From Pseudomonas kribbensis (GTDB lineage: Bacteria; Pseudomonadota; Gammaproteobacteria; Pseudomonadales; Pseudomonadaceae): DNA of 64,000 nt. The position numbers were made by a program, and so were the translations under genes. This document shows, in pieces, positions 56,904 through 64,000 of this stretch (positions are counted from its first letter, which is position 1; each line of letters starts with the position of its first letter). The notes beneath the pieces are model-generated. The model did not search any database. It was not told the DNA's origin and saw only the letters and a program-made list of their open reading frames with translations. The stretch is taken from contig NZ_CP029608.1 of NCBI RefSeq assembly GCF_003352185.1, positions 3,348,001 to 3,412,000 of the forward strand, written 5' to 3'.

Positions 56904-57964
56904 TGTGGGCTTACATACTGCGGCGCCTGCTGCTGATCATCCCGACGCTGGTGATCATTCTGCTGGTCAACTTCGTGATCATCCAGGCCGCCCCGGGTGG
57001 TCCGGTGGAACAGGCCATCGCCCATCTGCAAGGGATCGGCGGCGCCAGTGTCGGTGGCGGCGCGAGCGAGACCATGAGCAGCACCTCCCGCGCCAGCCGA
57101 GGTCTCGACCCGCAACTGATCAAGGACATCGAAAAACAGTACGGTTTCGACATGCCGGCCCATGAACGCCTGTGGCTGATGCTCAAGAACTATGCGCAGC
57201 TGGATTTCGGCAAGAGCTTCTTCCGCGGCGCCACGGTCACTGACCTGATCCTGCAAAAGATGCCGGTGACCATTTCCCTCGGGTTGTGGGCGACGTTGAT
57301 CACCTATCTGGTGTCGATCCCGCTGGGCATCCGCAAGGCCGTGCACCACGGCAGTCATTTCGATATCTGGAGCAGTACGGCAATCATCATCGGTTACGCG
57401 ATGCCCGCGTTCCTGTTCGCGATGTTCCTGATCGTGGTGTTTGCCGGCGGCACGTCGCTGAACTGGTTTCCGGTGCGCGGGCTGGTCTCGGACAACTTCG
57501 AGTCGCTGTCGACACTGGGCAAGATTGCCGACTACTTCTGGCACCTTGTTCTGCCGGTGACTGCGTTGGTGATCGGCGGCTTCGCGACCCTGACCATCCT
57601 CACCAAGAACTCGTTCCTCAATGAAATCACCCGTCAATACGTGGTCACCGCTCGCGCCAAAGGCCTGAGCGAACGCCGGGTGCTGTATGGCCACGTGTTC
57701 CGCAACGCGATGTTGCTGGTGGTGTCGGGCATTCCACAGGCGTTCATCAGCGTGTTCTTCGCCGGCTCGCTGCTGATCGAGGTGATTTTTTCCCTCGACG
57801 GCCTCGGGCGCATGAGCTACGAGGCGGCCGTGTCCCGCGACTACCCGGTGGTATTCGGCTCGCTGTTCATCTTCACCCTGTTCGGTCTCCTGATAAAACT
57901 GATCGGCGACCTGTGCTACACACTGGTCGACCCGCGCATCGACTTCGCCGCGAGGAACGCCTGA
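56903..57964 (+). CDS. yejB: Peptide ABC transporter permease (YejB type)
   Basis: The 353-residue inner-membrane protein starts [20 protein letters not shown] and has the EAA-type cytoplasmic loop ([20 protein letters not shown]). A large insert of about 50 residues ([20 protein letters not shown]) after the first helix is typical of YejB. Start and stop overlap with yejA and yejE by TGATG. Confidence 0.93.
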   Translation: MWAYILRRLLLIIPTLVIILLVNFVIIQAAPGGPVEQAIAHLQGIGGASVGGGASETMSSTSRASRGLDPQLIKDIEKQYGFDMPAHERLWLMLKNYAQLDFGKSFFRGATVTDLILQKMPVTISLGLWATLITYLVSIPLGIRKAVHHGSHFDIWSSTAIIIGYAMPAFLFAMFLIVVFAGGTSLNWFPVRGLVSDNFESLSTLGKIADYFWHLVLPVTALVIGGFATLTILTKNSFLNEITRQYVVTARAKGLSERRVLYGHVFRNAMLLVVSGIPQAFISVFFAGSLLIEVIFSLDGLGRMSYEAAVSRDYPVVFGSLFIFTLFGLLIKLIGDLCYTLVDPRIDFAARNA

Positions 57965-58986
57965 TGTTCAAGCTCTCGCCTCTGGGCCGTCGCCGTTTCG
58001 AACGGTTCAAGAAAAACCGCCGGGGCTGGTGGTCGTTGTGGTTGTTCATTGGCCTGTTCGTGATCAGCCTCGGTGGCGAGCTGATCGCCAACGACAAACC
58101 GCTGGTGGTCAGCTATCAGGGCCAGTGGTACTTCCCGGTATTCAAGCGCCATACCGAACAGGAGTTCGGCGGTCAGTTGCCGTTCCAGGCCGATTACCGC
58201 AGCGACTATGTGCAGAACCTGATCCGCAAGGACGGTGGCTGGCTGCTGTTTCCACCGATCCCGTTCAGTGACGACACACCGAACTACGACCTCAACAAAC
58301 CGGCGCCAAGTCCACCGACTTCGGTCAACTGGCTGGGCACCGACGATCAGGCACGGGACGTGCTGGCCCGGGTGATCTTCGGTGCGCGGGTATCGATCCT
58401 GTTCGCCCTGATGCTGACCTTCGTCAGCGCCCTGATCGGCATTGCGGCCGGTGCCCTGCAAGGCTACTACGGCGGCTGGATCGACCTGATGGGGCAGCGC
58501 CTGCTCGAGGTCTGGTCGGGGCTGCCGGTGCTGTACCTGCTGATCATTCTTTCGGGGTTCGTCGAGCCGAACTTCTGGTGGCTGCTGGGGATCATGGCGC
58601 TGTTTTCCTGGCTGGCGCTGGTGGACGTGGTACGGGCCGAGTTCCTGCGCGGGCGCAACCTGGAATACGTCAAGGCTGCGCGGGCCCTGGGCCTGACCGA
58701 CCGCAAGGTGATCTTCCGGCACATCCTGCCCAATGCGATGAATGCCACGTTGAGCTACCTGCCCTTCATTCTGACCGGGGCGATTTCCACCCTCACCGCG
58801 CTGGATTTCCTCGGCTTCGGCATGCCGGCGGGCAGCGCTTCCCTGGGCGAATTGATCGGCCAGGGCAAGCAGAACCTGCAGGCACCGTGGCTGGGATTGA
58901 CGGCGTTCTTCACCCTCGCGCTGATTCTGTCCCTGCTGGTGTTCATTGGCGAAGCATTGCGCGATGCCTTTGACCCGCGCTCATGA
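57964..58986 (+). CDS. yejE: Peptide ABC transporter permease (YejE type)
   Basis: The 340-residue permease starts FKLSPLGRRRFERFKKNRRG and has a long hydrophilic loop (DKPLVVSYQGQWYFPVFKRH, then TEQEFGGQLPFQADY) with a YejE-like WLGTDDQARDVLARVIFGAR and the EAA loop AARALGLTDRKVIFRHILPN. Start overlaps yejB by TGATG; yejF starts 14 nt after its stop. Confidence 0.93.
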   Translation: MFKLSPLGRRRFERFKKNRRGWWSLWLFIGLFVISLGGELIANDKPLVVSYQGQWYFPVFKRHTEQEFGGQLPFQADYRSDYVQNLIRKDGGWLLFPPIPFSDDTPNYDLNKPAPSPPTSVNWLGTDDQARDVLARVIFGARVSILFALMLTFVSALIGIAAGALQGYYGGWIDLMGQRLLEVWSGLPVLYLLIILSGFVEPNFWWLLGIMALFSWLALVDVVRAEFLRGRNLEYVKAARALGLTDRKVIFRHILPNAMNATLSYLPFILTGAISTLTALDFLGFGMPAGSASLGELIGQGKQNLQAPWLGLTAFFTLALILSLLVFIGEALRDAFDPRS

Positions 58987-58999
58987 ACGGATCCTTGAT

Positions 59000-60574
59000 A
59001 TGACTGACAACCTGATCGAAATCCGTGACCTCAGCGTCGCCTTCCATAACCAGACCGTGGTGCGCAATCTGTGCCTGGACATCCGCCCCGGCGAGTGTCT
59101 GGCGCTGGTGGGCGAATCGGGCTCGGGCAAATCGGTGACGGCCCACTCGATCCTGCAACTGCTCCCGGATAGCGAAGCCCAAACCACCGGCAGCATTCGC
59201 TATCGCGGCCAGGAGCTGGTCGGCGCCGATCCCAAGACCTTGCGCGACCTGCGGGGCAACCGCATCGCCATGATCTTCCAGGAGCCGATGACCTCGCTCA
59301 ACCCGCTGCACACAATCGAAAAGCAGATCGGCGAGACCCTGCTCCTGCATCGAGGCATGGGCGGCAAAGAAGCACAGAAACGCATTCTTGAACTGCTTGA
59401 ACTGGTGGGCATCCAGAAACCGAAAGAACGACTGAAGGCTTACCCCCATCAGTTGTCCGGCGGCCAGCGACAGCGGGTCATGATCGCCATGGCCCTGGCC
59501 TGCGAACCGGAACTGTTGATCGCCGACGAGCCGACCACAGCCCTCGACGTCACCGTGCAGCGCAAGATCCTGGTGCTGCTCAAATCCCTGCAACAACGTC
59601 TCGGCATGTCGCTGCTGCTGATCAGCCACGACCTCAATCTGGTGCGCAGCATCGCCCAACGGGTGTGCGTGATGAAGGCCGGAGAAATCGTTGAGCAGGC
59701 ACCATGCGAGACCTTGTTCACTGAGCCGAAACACCCGTATAGCTGCGTGTTGCTCAATGCAGAGCCTGAGGGGGAAGCACTTCCCCGCGACGAGCGGGAG
59801 AACGTGCTGGAAGTCGAAGACCTGCGGGTGGATTTCGTCGTAGGCGGCGGGCTGTTCCAGCGCAAGCAATACCTGCGCGCGGTGGACGGTATCAGCCTGA
59901 ACATCCAGCGCGGCAAGACCCTGGGAATCGTCGGCGAGTCCGGTTCGGGCAAGTCAACGCTGGGTCAGGCGATCCTGCGTCTGCTCGACTCCGAGGGCAG
60001 CATTCGCTTTCAGGGCGAGTCCCTCGACGGCCTCAACCAGAAACAGCTACGGCCGTGGCGCCGGCAGATGCAAGTGGTGTTTCAGGACCCGTTCGGCAGC
60101 CTCAGCCCGCGCATGTCGGTGGCGCAGATCATCAGTGAGGGGCTGGAGGTGCATTGCCAGTCGACCGCTGACGAGTGCGACGACCAGGTAATCCGGGCAC
60201 TCAAGGAAGTCGGCCTCGATCCCGAAAGCCGTCACCGCTACCCCCACGAATTTTCCGGCGGGCAGCGTCAGCGCATCGCCATTGCCCGGGCACTGGTACT
60301 GAAACCGGCGCTGATCCTGCTCGACGAGCCGACTTCGGCGCTGGACCGCACCGTGCAGAAGCAGGTCGTCGCCCTGCTCCGCCAGCTTCAGGAAAAACAC
60401 GGCCTGACGTATCTGTTCATCAGTCACGATCTGGCGGTGGTGCGGGCATTGGCCCACGACATGATCGTGATCAAGGACGGCAAAGTGGTCGAACGCGGTG
60501 CCAGCCATGACGTGTTCGACTCACCGCAGCACCCCTATACCAAAGAGCTGTTGGCCGCGGCTCATCCGGGATAG
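59000..60574 (+). CDS. yejF: Peptide ABC transporter ATP-binding protein, fused double ATPase (YejF type)
   Basis: The 524-residue protein holds two ATPase domains: Walker [12 protein letters not shown], signature [16 protein letters not shown], Walker [13 protein letters not shown]; then [39 protein letters not shown]. Both end in the oligopeptide-type C-terminal region ([15 protein letters not shown] and [16 protein letters not shown]). ATG 59000 gives the normal start. Last gene of the four-gene importer. Confidence 0.95.
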   Translation: MTDNLIEIRDLSVAFHNQTVVRNLCLDIRPGECLALVGESGSGKSVTAHSILQLLPDSEAQTTGSIRYRGQELVGADPKTLRDLRGNRIAMIFQEPMTSLNPLHTIEKQIGETLLLHRGMGGKEAQKRILELLELVGIQKPKERLKAYPHQLSGGQRQRVMIAMALACEPELLIADEPTTALDVTVQRKILVLLKSLQQRLGMSLLLISHDLNLVRSIAQRVCVMKAGEIVEQAPCETLFTEPKHPYSCVLLNAEPEGEALPRDERENVLEVEDLRVDFVVGGGLFQRKQYLRAVDGISLNIQRGKTLGIVGESGSGKSTLGQAILRLLDSEGSIRFQGESLDGLNQKQLRPWRRQMQVVFQDPFGSLSPRMSVAQIISEGLEVHCQSTADECDDQVIRALKEVGLDPESRHRYPHEFSGGQRQRIAIARALVLKPALILLDEPTSALDRTVQKQVVALLRQLQEKHGLTYLFISHDLAVVRALAHDMIVIKDGKVVERGASHDVFDSPQHPYTKELLAAAHPG

Positions 60575-60614
60575 GCATAATCGCGCCACCTGACTTCCGC
60601 CAATGGATGCCGCC

Positions 60615-62030
60615 ATGAACACCACCGAAAGCCTCAAGGATTACCAACGGGTTCGCACCCTGGCGATCCGTTCGTTGTTCGAGATCATCGAGCAATCCAG
60701 TGAAGGCACGGTGATTGTCGACCGCGATGCGAACATCGTCTGGATGAACGAACGTTACGCCCGGCGCTTCGGGCTAGACTCCGCCGCCGGGGCCATCGGC
60801 AAGCCCTGCGAAAGCGTGATTCCGGGCAGCCTGTTGCGTGAAGTGGTGCGCACCGGGCGACCGATTCTGCTGGACATGCAGGACACCCCGAAAGAACCGC
60901 TGGTGGTGATGCGCCTGCCGATCCATGACGACGCCGGATCGGTAATCGGCGCCATCGGGTTCGCCCTGTTCGACGAGTTGCGCACGCTGTCGCCGATGCT
61001 CAAGCGCTACCTGAGCATGCAGGAAGAACTGGCCTCGACCCGTTCGCTGCTGCGCGCCCGGCAGACCAAATACAACTTTGCCCACTTCATCGGCACCAGT
61101 GCTGCGAGCCTTGAGGTCAAACGCCGCGCCCGGCGCAGCGCCAGCGCCGAATCACCAGTCCTGCTGCTGGGCGAAACCGGCAGCGGCAAGGAGTTGCTGG
61201 CGCAAGCCATTCACGGCGCTTCGCCCCGGGCGCACAAGGCGTTCGTCAGTATCAACAGTGCCGCGATTCCTGAAGCGCTGCTCGAAGCGGAGTTCTTTGG
61301 CACCGCCCCCGGTGCCTTCACCGGGGCCGACCGCAAGGGCCGCACCGGCAAGTTGCAGATCGCTCAGGGCGGGACACTGTTTCTCGATGAGATCGGCGAC
61401 ATGCCGTTGCCATTGCAAAGCAAATTGCTGCGGGTATTGCAGGAAAAGGAATTCGAACCCGTAGGCTCCAACGACGTAATCCAGAGTGATGTGCGGGTGA
61501 TTGCCGCGACTTCGACGGATCTGGAGGCAGCGATCAAGCGTGGTGAGTTCCGCGCGGATTTGTACTACCGGCTTAACGTGCTGCCGATTCAGGTACCGCC
61601 GCTGCGTGAACGGCTGGACGATCTACCGGCCCTCAGTGAAGCGATTCTTGAGGAGTTGCGCAGTCAGCATGAGCTCAATCGCGAAGCGCTGGAATTACTG
61701 GGGCAGCATGCCTGGCCGGGGAATATCCGCGAGTTGCGCAATGTGCTGGAGCGCGCCGCGCTGCTCAGTGATGACTTGATGCTGACGGCGAACGACATTC
61801 GCTCTGCGATCGGTACGTTTACACCCGTTGAGCGCGCACTGCCGCCCCCGTCACAGCCTGTAACCCATGAGACCTTCAGTCAGGCGCGGGAGCGTTTTGA
61901 CCGGCAGTTGATTCAATCGACCCTCGCGCAATGCGGGGGCAGAGTCATCGAAGCAGCTGAACGATTGGGGCTTGGGCGTTCGACGCTGTACAAGAAAATG
62001 ATTGCGCTGGGAATCGCAGAGTCTCAATAA
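60615..62030 (+). CDS. hbcR: Sigma-54-dependent activator, HbcR-like regulator of 3-hydroxybutyrate use
   Basis: The protein of 471 residues has an N-terminal PAS domain (about 26-120, FEIIEQSSEGTVIVDRDANI), an AAA+ domain with Walker A GETGSGKE and the sigma-54-contacting loop GAFTGADRKGR, and a C-terminal Fis-type helix-turn-helix (AAERLGLGRSTLYKKMIALG). The gene is followed by a GntP-type permease and 3-hydroxybutyrate dehydrogenase, as P. aeruginosa hbcR is by its targets. I start at 60615, where GGAT is upstream; ATG 60603 is also possible. One of two GTCTC-N6-GAGAC sites overlaps its stop codon. Confidence 0.85.
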   Translation: MNTTESLKDYQRVRTLAIRSLFEIIEQSSEGTVIVDRDANIVWMNERYARRFGLDSAAGAIGKPCESVIPGSLLREVVRTGRPILLDMQDTPKEPLVVMRLPIHDDAGSVIGAIGFALFDELRTLSPMLKRYLSMQEELASTRSLLRARQTKYNFAHFIGTSAASLEVKRRARRSASAESPVLLLGETGSGKELLAQAIHGASPRAHKAFVSINSAAIPEALLEAEFFGTAPGAFTGADRKGRTGKLQIAQGGTLFLDEIGDMPLPLQSKLLRVLQEKEFEPVGSNDVIQSDVRVIAATSTDLEAAIKRGEFRADLYYRLNVLPIQVPPLRERLDDLPALSEAILEELRSQHELNREALELLGQHAWPGNIRELRNVLERAALLSDDLMLTANDIRSAIGTFTPVERALPPPSQPVTHETFSQARERFDRQLIQSTLAQCGGRVIEAAERLGLGRSTLYKKMIALGIAESQ

Positions 62031-62036
62031 AGAGAC
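62021..62036. promoter_or_regulatory. Candidate upstream activating site 1 for the HbcR-like activator
   Basis: GTCTC-AATAAA-GAGAC forms a 5-bp dyad that overlaps the hbcR stop codon (within CAATAA). The flanking base pair A/T extends it to a 6-bp dyad. It shares 16 of 18 positions with the site at 62154-62169. Its centre is ~206 bp upstream of the -24/-12 element. Confidence 0.6.
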
Positions 62037-62066
62037 ACCATTCTCTAGATCCGGACTACATCAAAA

Positions 62067-62136
62067 GCTTCGCGGGCAAGCCCGCTCCCACAGGGGAAAG
62101 CGTTCAACTGTGGGAGCGGGCTTGCCCGCGAAAGCG
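62067..62136. repeat. REP inverted pair
   Basis: CTTCGCGGGCAAGCCCGCTC (within 62067-62093) and its near-exact reverse complement (62108-62135) face each other, separated by 14 bp. The units differ in sequence from the pair at 558-637 (GGGCAAGCCC instead of GAGCAGGCTC). It lies between the two candidate activator sites. Confidence 0.87.
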
Positions 62137-62153
62137 CCATCACAGCCATAAAA

Positions 62154-62169
62154 GTCTCAAAACAGAGAC
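62154..62169. promoter_or_regulatory. Candidate upstream activating site 2
   Basis: GTCTC-AAAACA-GAGAC, 133 bp from site 1 and ~70 bp upstream of the -24/-12 element. The same A and A flank the dyad as in site 1. Confidence 0.6.
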
Positions 62170-62232
62170 AAAACCTCGAAAGCCGCCTTCAAAAATCAAA
62201 CTAATTCCTTTTATTTCAATAAGTTAACCATC

Positions 62233-62248
62233 TGGCACAGTTCTCGCT
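62233..62248 (+). promoter_or_regulatory. Sigma-54-type -24/-12 promoter of the permease gene
   Basis: TGGCACA-GTTC-TCGCT matches TGGCACG-N4-TTGCW except for C in the second position of the -12 part. It lies 56 nt before the permease ATG, with a sigma-54 activator gene just upstream. Confidence 0.72.
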
Positions 62249-62303
62249 AAAGCCCCTCTCACACCCGTTCCACCCACAAAAATAACAATCGAAGGAGCAC
62301 ACC

Positions 62304-63695
62304 ATGAGTGTGATCATCGCCTTGGCAGCCCTCGCGCTGCTGATGCTCGCGGCCTACCGTGGCTACAGCGTTATCCTTTTTGCCCCGATTGCCGCCCTCG
62401 GCGCCGTCCTGCTCACCGACCCGTCCGCTGTCGCCCCCGCCTTCACCGGGGTGTTCATGGAGAAGATGGTCGGCTTCATCAAACTCTACTTTCCCGTGTT
62501 CCTGCTCGGCGCCGTGTTCGGCAAACTGATCGAGCTGTCGGGATTCTCGCGGTCGATTGTCGCGGCAGCGATTCGCTTGCTCGGCACGCGCCAGGCAATG
62601 CTGGTGATCGTGCTGGTCTGCGCCCTGCTCACCTACGGCGGCGTTTCGCTGTTCGTGGTGGTGTTTGCGGTCTACCCGTTCGCAGCGGAAATGTTCCGCC
62701 AGAGCAACATCCCCAAGCGCCTGATCCCGGCGACCATCGCCCTCGGCGCGTTCTCGTTCACCATGGACGCCCTGCCCGGCACGCCACAGATCCAGAACAT
62801 CATCCCCAGCGCCTTCTTCAACACCACCGCATGGGCAGCACCCTGGTTGGGTGTGATCGGGACGATTTTCGTGTTCTGCGCCGGCATGCTGTTCTTGCAG
62901 CGTCAGCGCAACAAGGCTCAGCGTGCCGGTGAAGGCTACGGCACCGAACTGCGCAACGAACCGGAAACTGCCGAAGACCTGAAATTGCCCAACCCGTGGA
63001 TCGCCCTGTCGCCGTTGCTGGCAGTGGGCATCATGAACCTGCTGTTCACCCAATGGATTCCGCAGTGGTACGGCAAGACCCACAGCCTCGCGCTGCCAGG
63101 CATGGCCGCACCGGTTACCACTGAAATTGCCAAGCTCACCGCGATCTGGGCGGTGCAGGCTGCTTTGCTGGTGGGCATCCTGATGGTGCTGGCATTCGGT
63201 TTTAAAGCGATCAAAAGCAAGCTCGCCGAGGGCAGCAAAAGCGCGGTCAGCGGCGCACTGCTGGCGGCGATGAACACCGCGTCGGAATACGGTTTCGGCG
63301 CGGTCATCGCCTCGTTGCCGGGTTTTCTGGTGCTGGCCGACTGGCTCAAGAGCATTCCCAATCCGCTGGTCAACGAAGCGATCACCGTGACCCTGCTGGC
63401 CGGCATCACCGGCTCCGCGTCGGGCGGTATGAGCATCGCCCTGGCGGCGATGTCTGAACAATTCATCAGCGCCGCCCACGCCGCCAACATTCCGCTGGAA
63501 GTGCTGCACCGGGTGGCCGCGATGGCCAGCGGCGGCATGGACACCTTGCCGCACAACGGCGCGGTCATCACGTTGCTGGCGGTCACCGGTCTGACTCACC
63601 GTGAGGCCTACAAGGACATTTTCTGTATTACGCTGATCAAGACCCTGGCGGTTTTCGTGGTAATCGGCACTTTCTACGCCACTGGCATTGTGTGA
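62304..63695 (+). CDS. GntP-family permease, probable 3-hydroxybutyrate transporter
   Basis: The 463-residue membrane protein has about 12-13 hydrophobic segments and GntP features: FVVVFAVYPFAAEMFRQSNI, FTMDALPGTPQIQNIIPSAF and GGMDTLPHNGAVITLL. It is between the sigma-54 activator and 3-hydroxybutyrate dehydrogenase and is 7 bp upstream of the latter, so it likely brings in D-3-hydroxybutyrate (or related acid). The substrate is inferred from context. Confidence 0.88.
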   Translation: MSVIIALAALALLMLAAYRGYSVILFAPIAALGAVLLTDPSAVAPAFTGVFMEKMVGFIKLYFPVFLLGAVFGKLIELSGFSRSIVAAAIRLLGTRQAMLVIVLVCALLTYGGVSLFVVVFAVYPFAAEMFRQSNIPKRLIPATIALGAFSFTMDALPGTPQIQNIIPSAFFNTTAWAAPWLGVIGTIFVFCAGMLFLQRQRNKAQRAGEGYGTELRNEPETAEDLKLPNPWIALSPLLAVGIMNLLFTQWIPQWYGKTHSLALPGMAAPVTTEIAKLTAIWAVQAALLVGILMVLAFGFKAIKSKLAEGSKSAVSGALLAAMNTASEYGFGAVIASLPGFLVLADWLKSIPNPLVNEAITVTLLAGITGSASGGMSIALAAMSEQFISAAHAANIPLEVLHRVAAMASGGMDTLPHNGAVITLLAVTGLTHREAYKDIFCITLIKTLAVFVVIGTFYATGIV

Positions 63696-63702
63696 GGTAT
63701 TC

Positions 63703-64000
63703 ATGACGACTCTTTCTGGCAAGACCGCACTGGTCACCGGCTCCACCAGCGGCATCGGGCTGGGCATTGCGCTCACGCTGGCCAAGGCCGGCGCCAACCT
63801 GATCCTCAACGGCTTTGGCGATGCTTCGAAGGTGATTGCCGAAGTCGAGCAGTTCGGCGGCAAGGTCGGCCATCACCCGGCGGACGTCAGCAGCCCCGAG
63901 CAGATCGCCGACATGATCGCCTACGCCGAGCGCGAGTTCGGCGGCGTGGACATTCTGGTCAACAACGCCGGTATCCAGCATGTCGCGGCGGTTGAGGAAT
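63703..64000 (+). CDS. hbdH: 3-hydroxybutyrate dehydrogenase, 5' part
   Basis: The first 99 residues are in the window. They show the short-chain dehydrogenase start KTALVTGSTSGIGLGIALTL with GxxxGxG, and ILVNNAGIQHVAAVEE, where NNAGIQHV is a mark of D-3-hydroxybutyrate dehydrogenases (BdhA/HbdH). The enzyme oxidises D-3-hydroxybutyrate to acetoacetate with NAD. The gene follows the permease by 7 bp; the rest lies beyond the window edge. Confidence 0.88.
   Translation, partial: MTTLSGKTALVTGSTSGIGLGIALTLAKAGANLILNGFGDASKVIAEVEQFGGKVGHHPADVSSPEQIADMIAYAEREFGGVDILVNNAGIQHVAAVEE

Noticed and set aside
62259..63863. 534-codon frame antisense to the permease
   Set aside because: The translation is Asp/His/Gln/Gly-rich and unstructured; the plus-strand GntP-type permease explains the region.

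Overview
This window reads as a chromosomal segment of a Pseudomonas of the fluorescens group. The reasons are the gacA-uvrC-pgsA block followed by tRNA-Gly, tRNA-Cys and tRNA-Leu, an MvaT/MvaU-type nucleoid protein, Pseudomonas-type REP inverted pairs, a Pseudomonas fragi-type lipase without signal peptide, and dense GC-rich coding sequence. Most of it is ordinary core genome; the only stretch that looks acquired is about 44.2-46.2 kb, next to the tRNA cluster. All calls come from reading the sequence, without database searches.

Layout. 0-8 kb: the end of a 2-hydroxyacid dehydrogenase, an AruH-like aminotransferase with a chemoreceptor just upstream, then glycerate kinase, a CdaR regulator and a divergent MFS transporter (probably glycerate or sugar-diacid use). 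8-18 kb: a DUF6124-like protein with a structured, possibly RNA-forming leader, a VOC protein, two LysR regulators, an aldo/keto reductase, RarD, 4-hydroxyphenylpyruvate dioxygenase, an EamA exporter, a CSS-EAL protein and an MvaU-like xenogeneic silencer. 18-26 kb: gloA, ahpC/ahpF, a solitary tyrosine recombinase divergent from a KfrA-like coiled-coil protein, gor and galU. 26-32 kb: small proteins and lipoproteins, then an alkylation-damage regulon (2OG oxygenase-alkB, ada). 32-42 kb: a large Gly/Trp-rich secreted protein with internal repeats, a nitronate monooxygenase, modABC behind a ModE-type box, topoisomerase IB, an ABC-F ATPase and small ORFs. 42-46 kb: a TetR regulator and NAD(P)-binding protein around a long palindrome, a low-GC lipoprotein and membrane-anchored protein around a 21-bp hairpin, and an integrase remnant. 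46-50 kb: three tRNAs, pgsA, uvrC, gacA. 50-54.9 kb: GNAT, two aromatic-rich leader ORFs with a strong terminator before a DAHP synthase, a protein of three beta-rich repeats, a lipase and PpiC. 55-60.6 kb: yejABEF-type peptide importer. 60.6-64 kb: an HbcR-like sigma-54 activator, a GntP-type permease and the start of 3-hydroxybutyrate dehydrogenase.

The strongest regulatory observations are: (i) matching Ada-box-like elements (AAT-N6-GCAA inside a 30-bp near-repeat), each 50 nt before a start codon, upstream of the oxygenase-alkB pair and of ada, although this Ada has lost three of the four zinc-binding cysteines; (ii) a tandem aromatic leader-peptide and terminator arrangement in front of DAHP synthase; (iii) two near-identical GTCTC-N6-GAGAC sites plus a -24/-12 element in front of the hydroxybutyrate genes, with a REP pair inserted between the sites; (iv) a perfect 14-bp inverted repeat between a TetR gene and its neighbour; (v) a structured region with a long-range stem upstream of the DUF6124-like gene.
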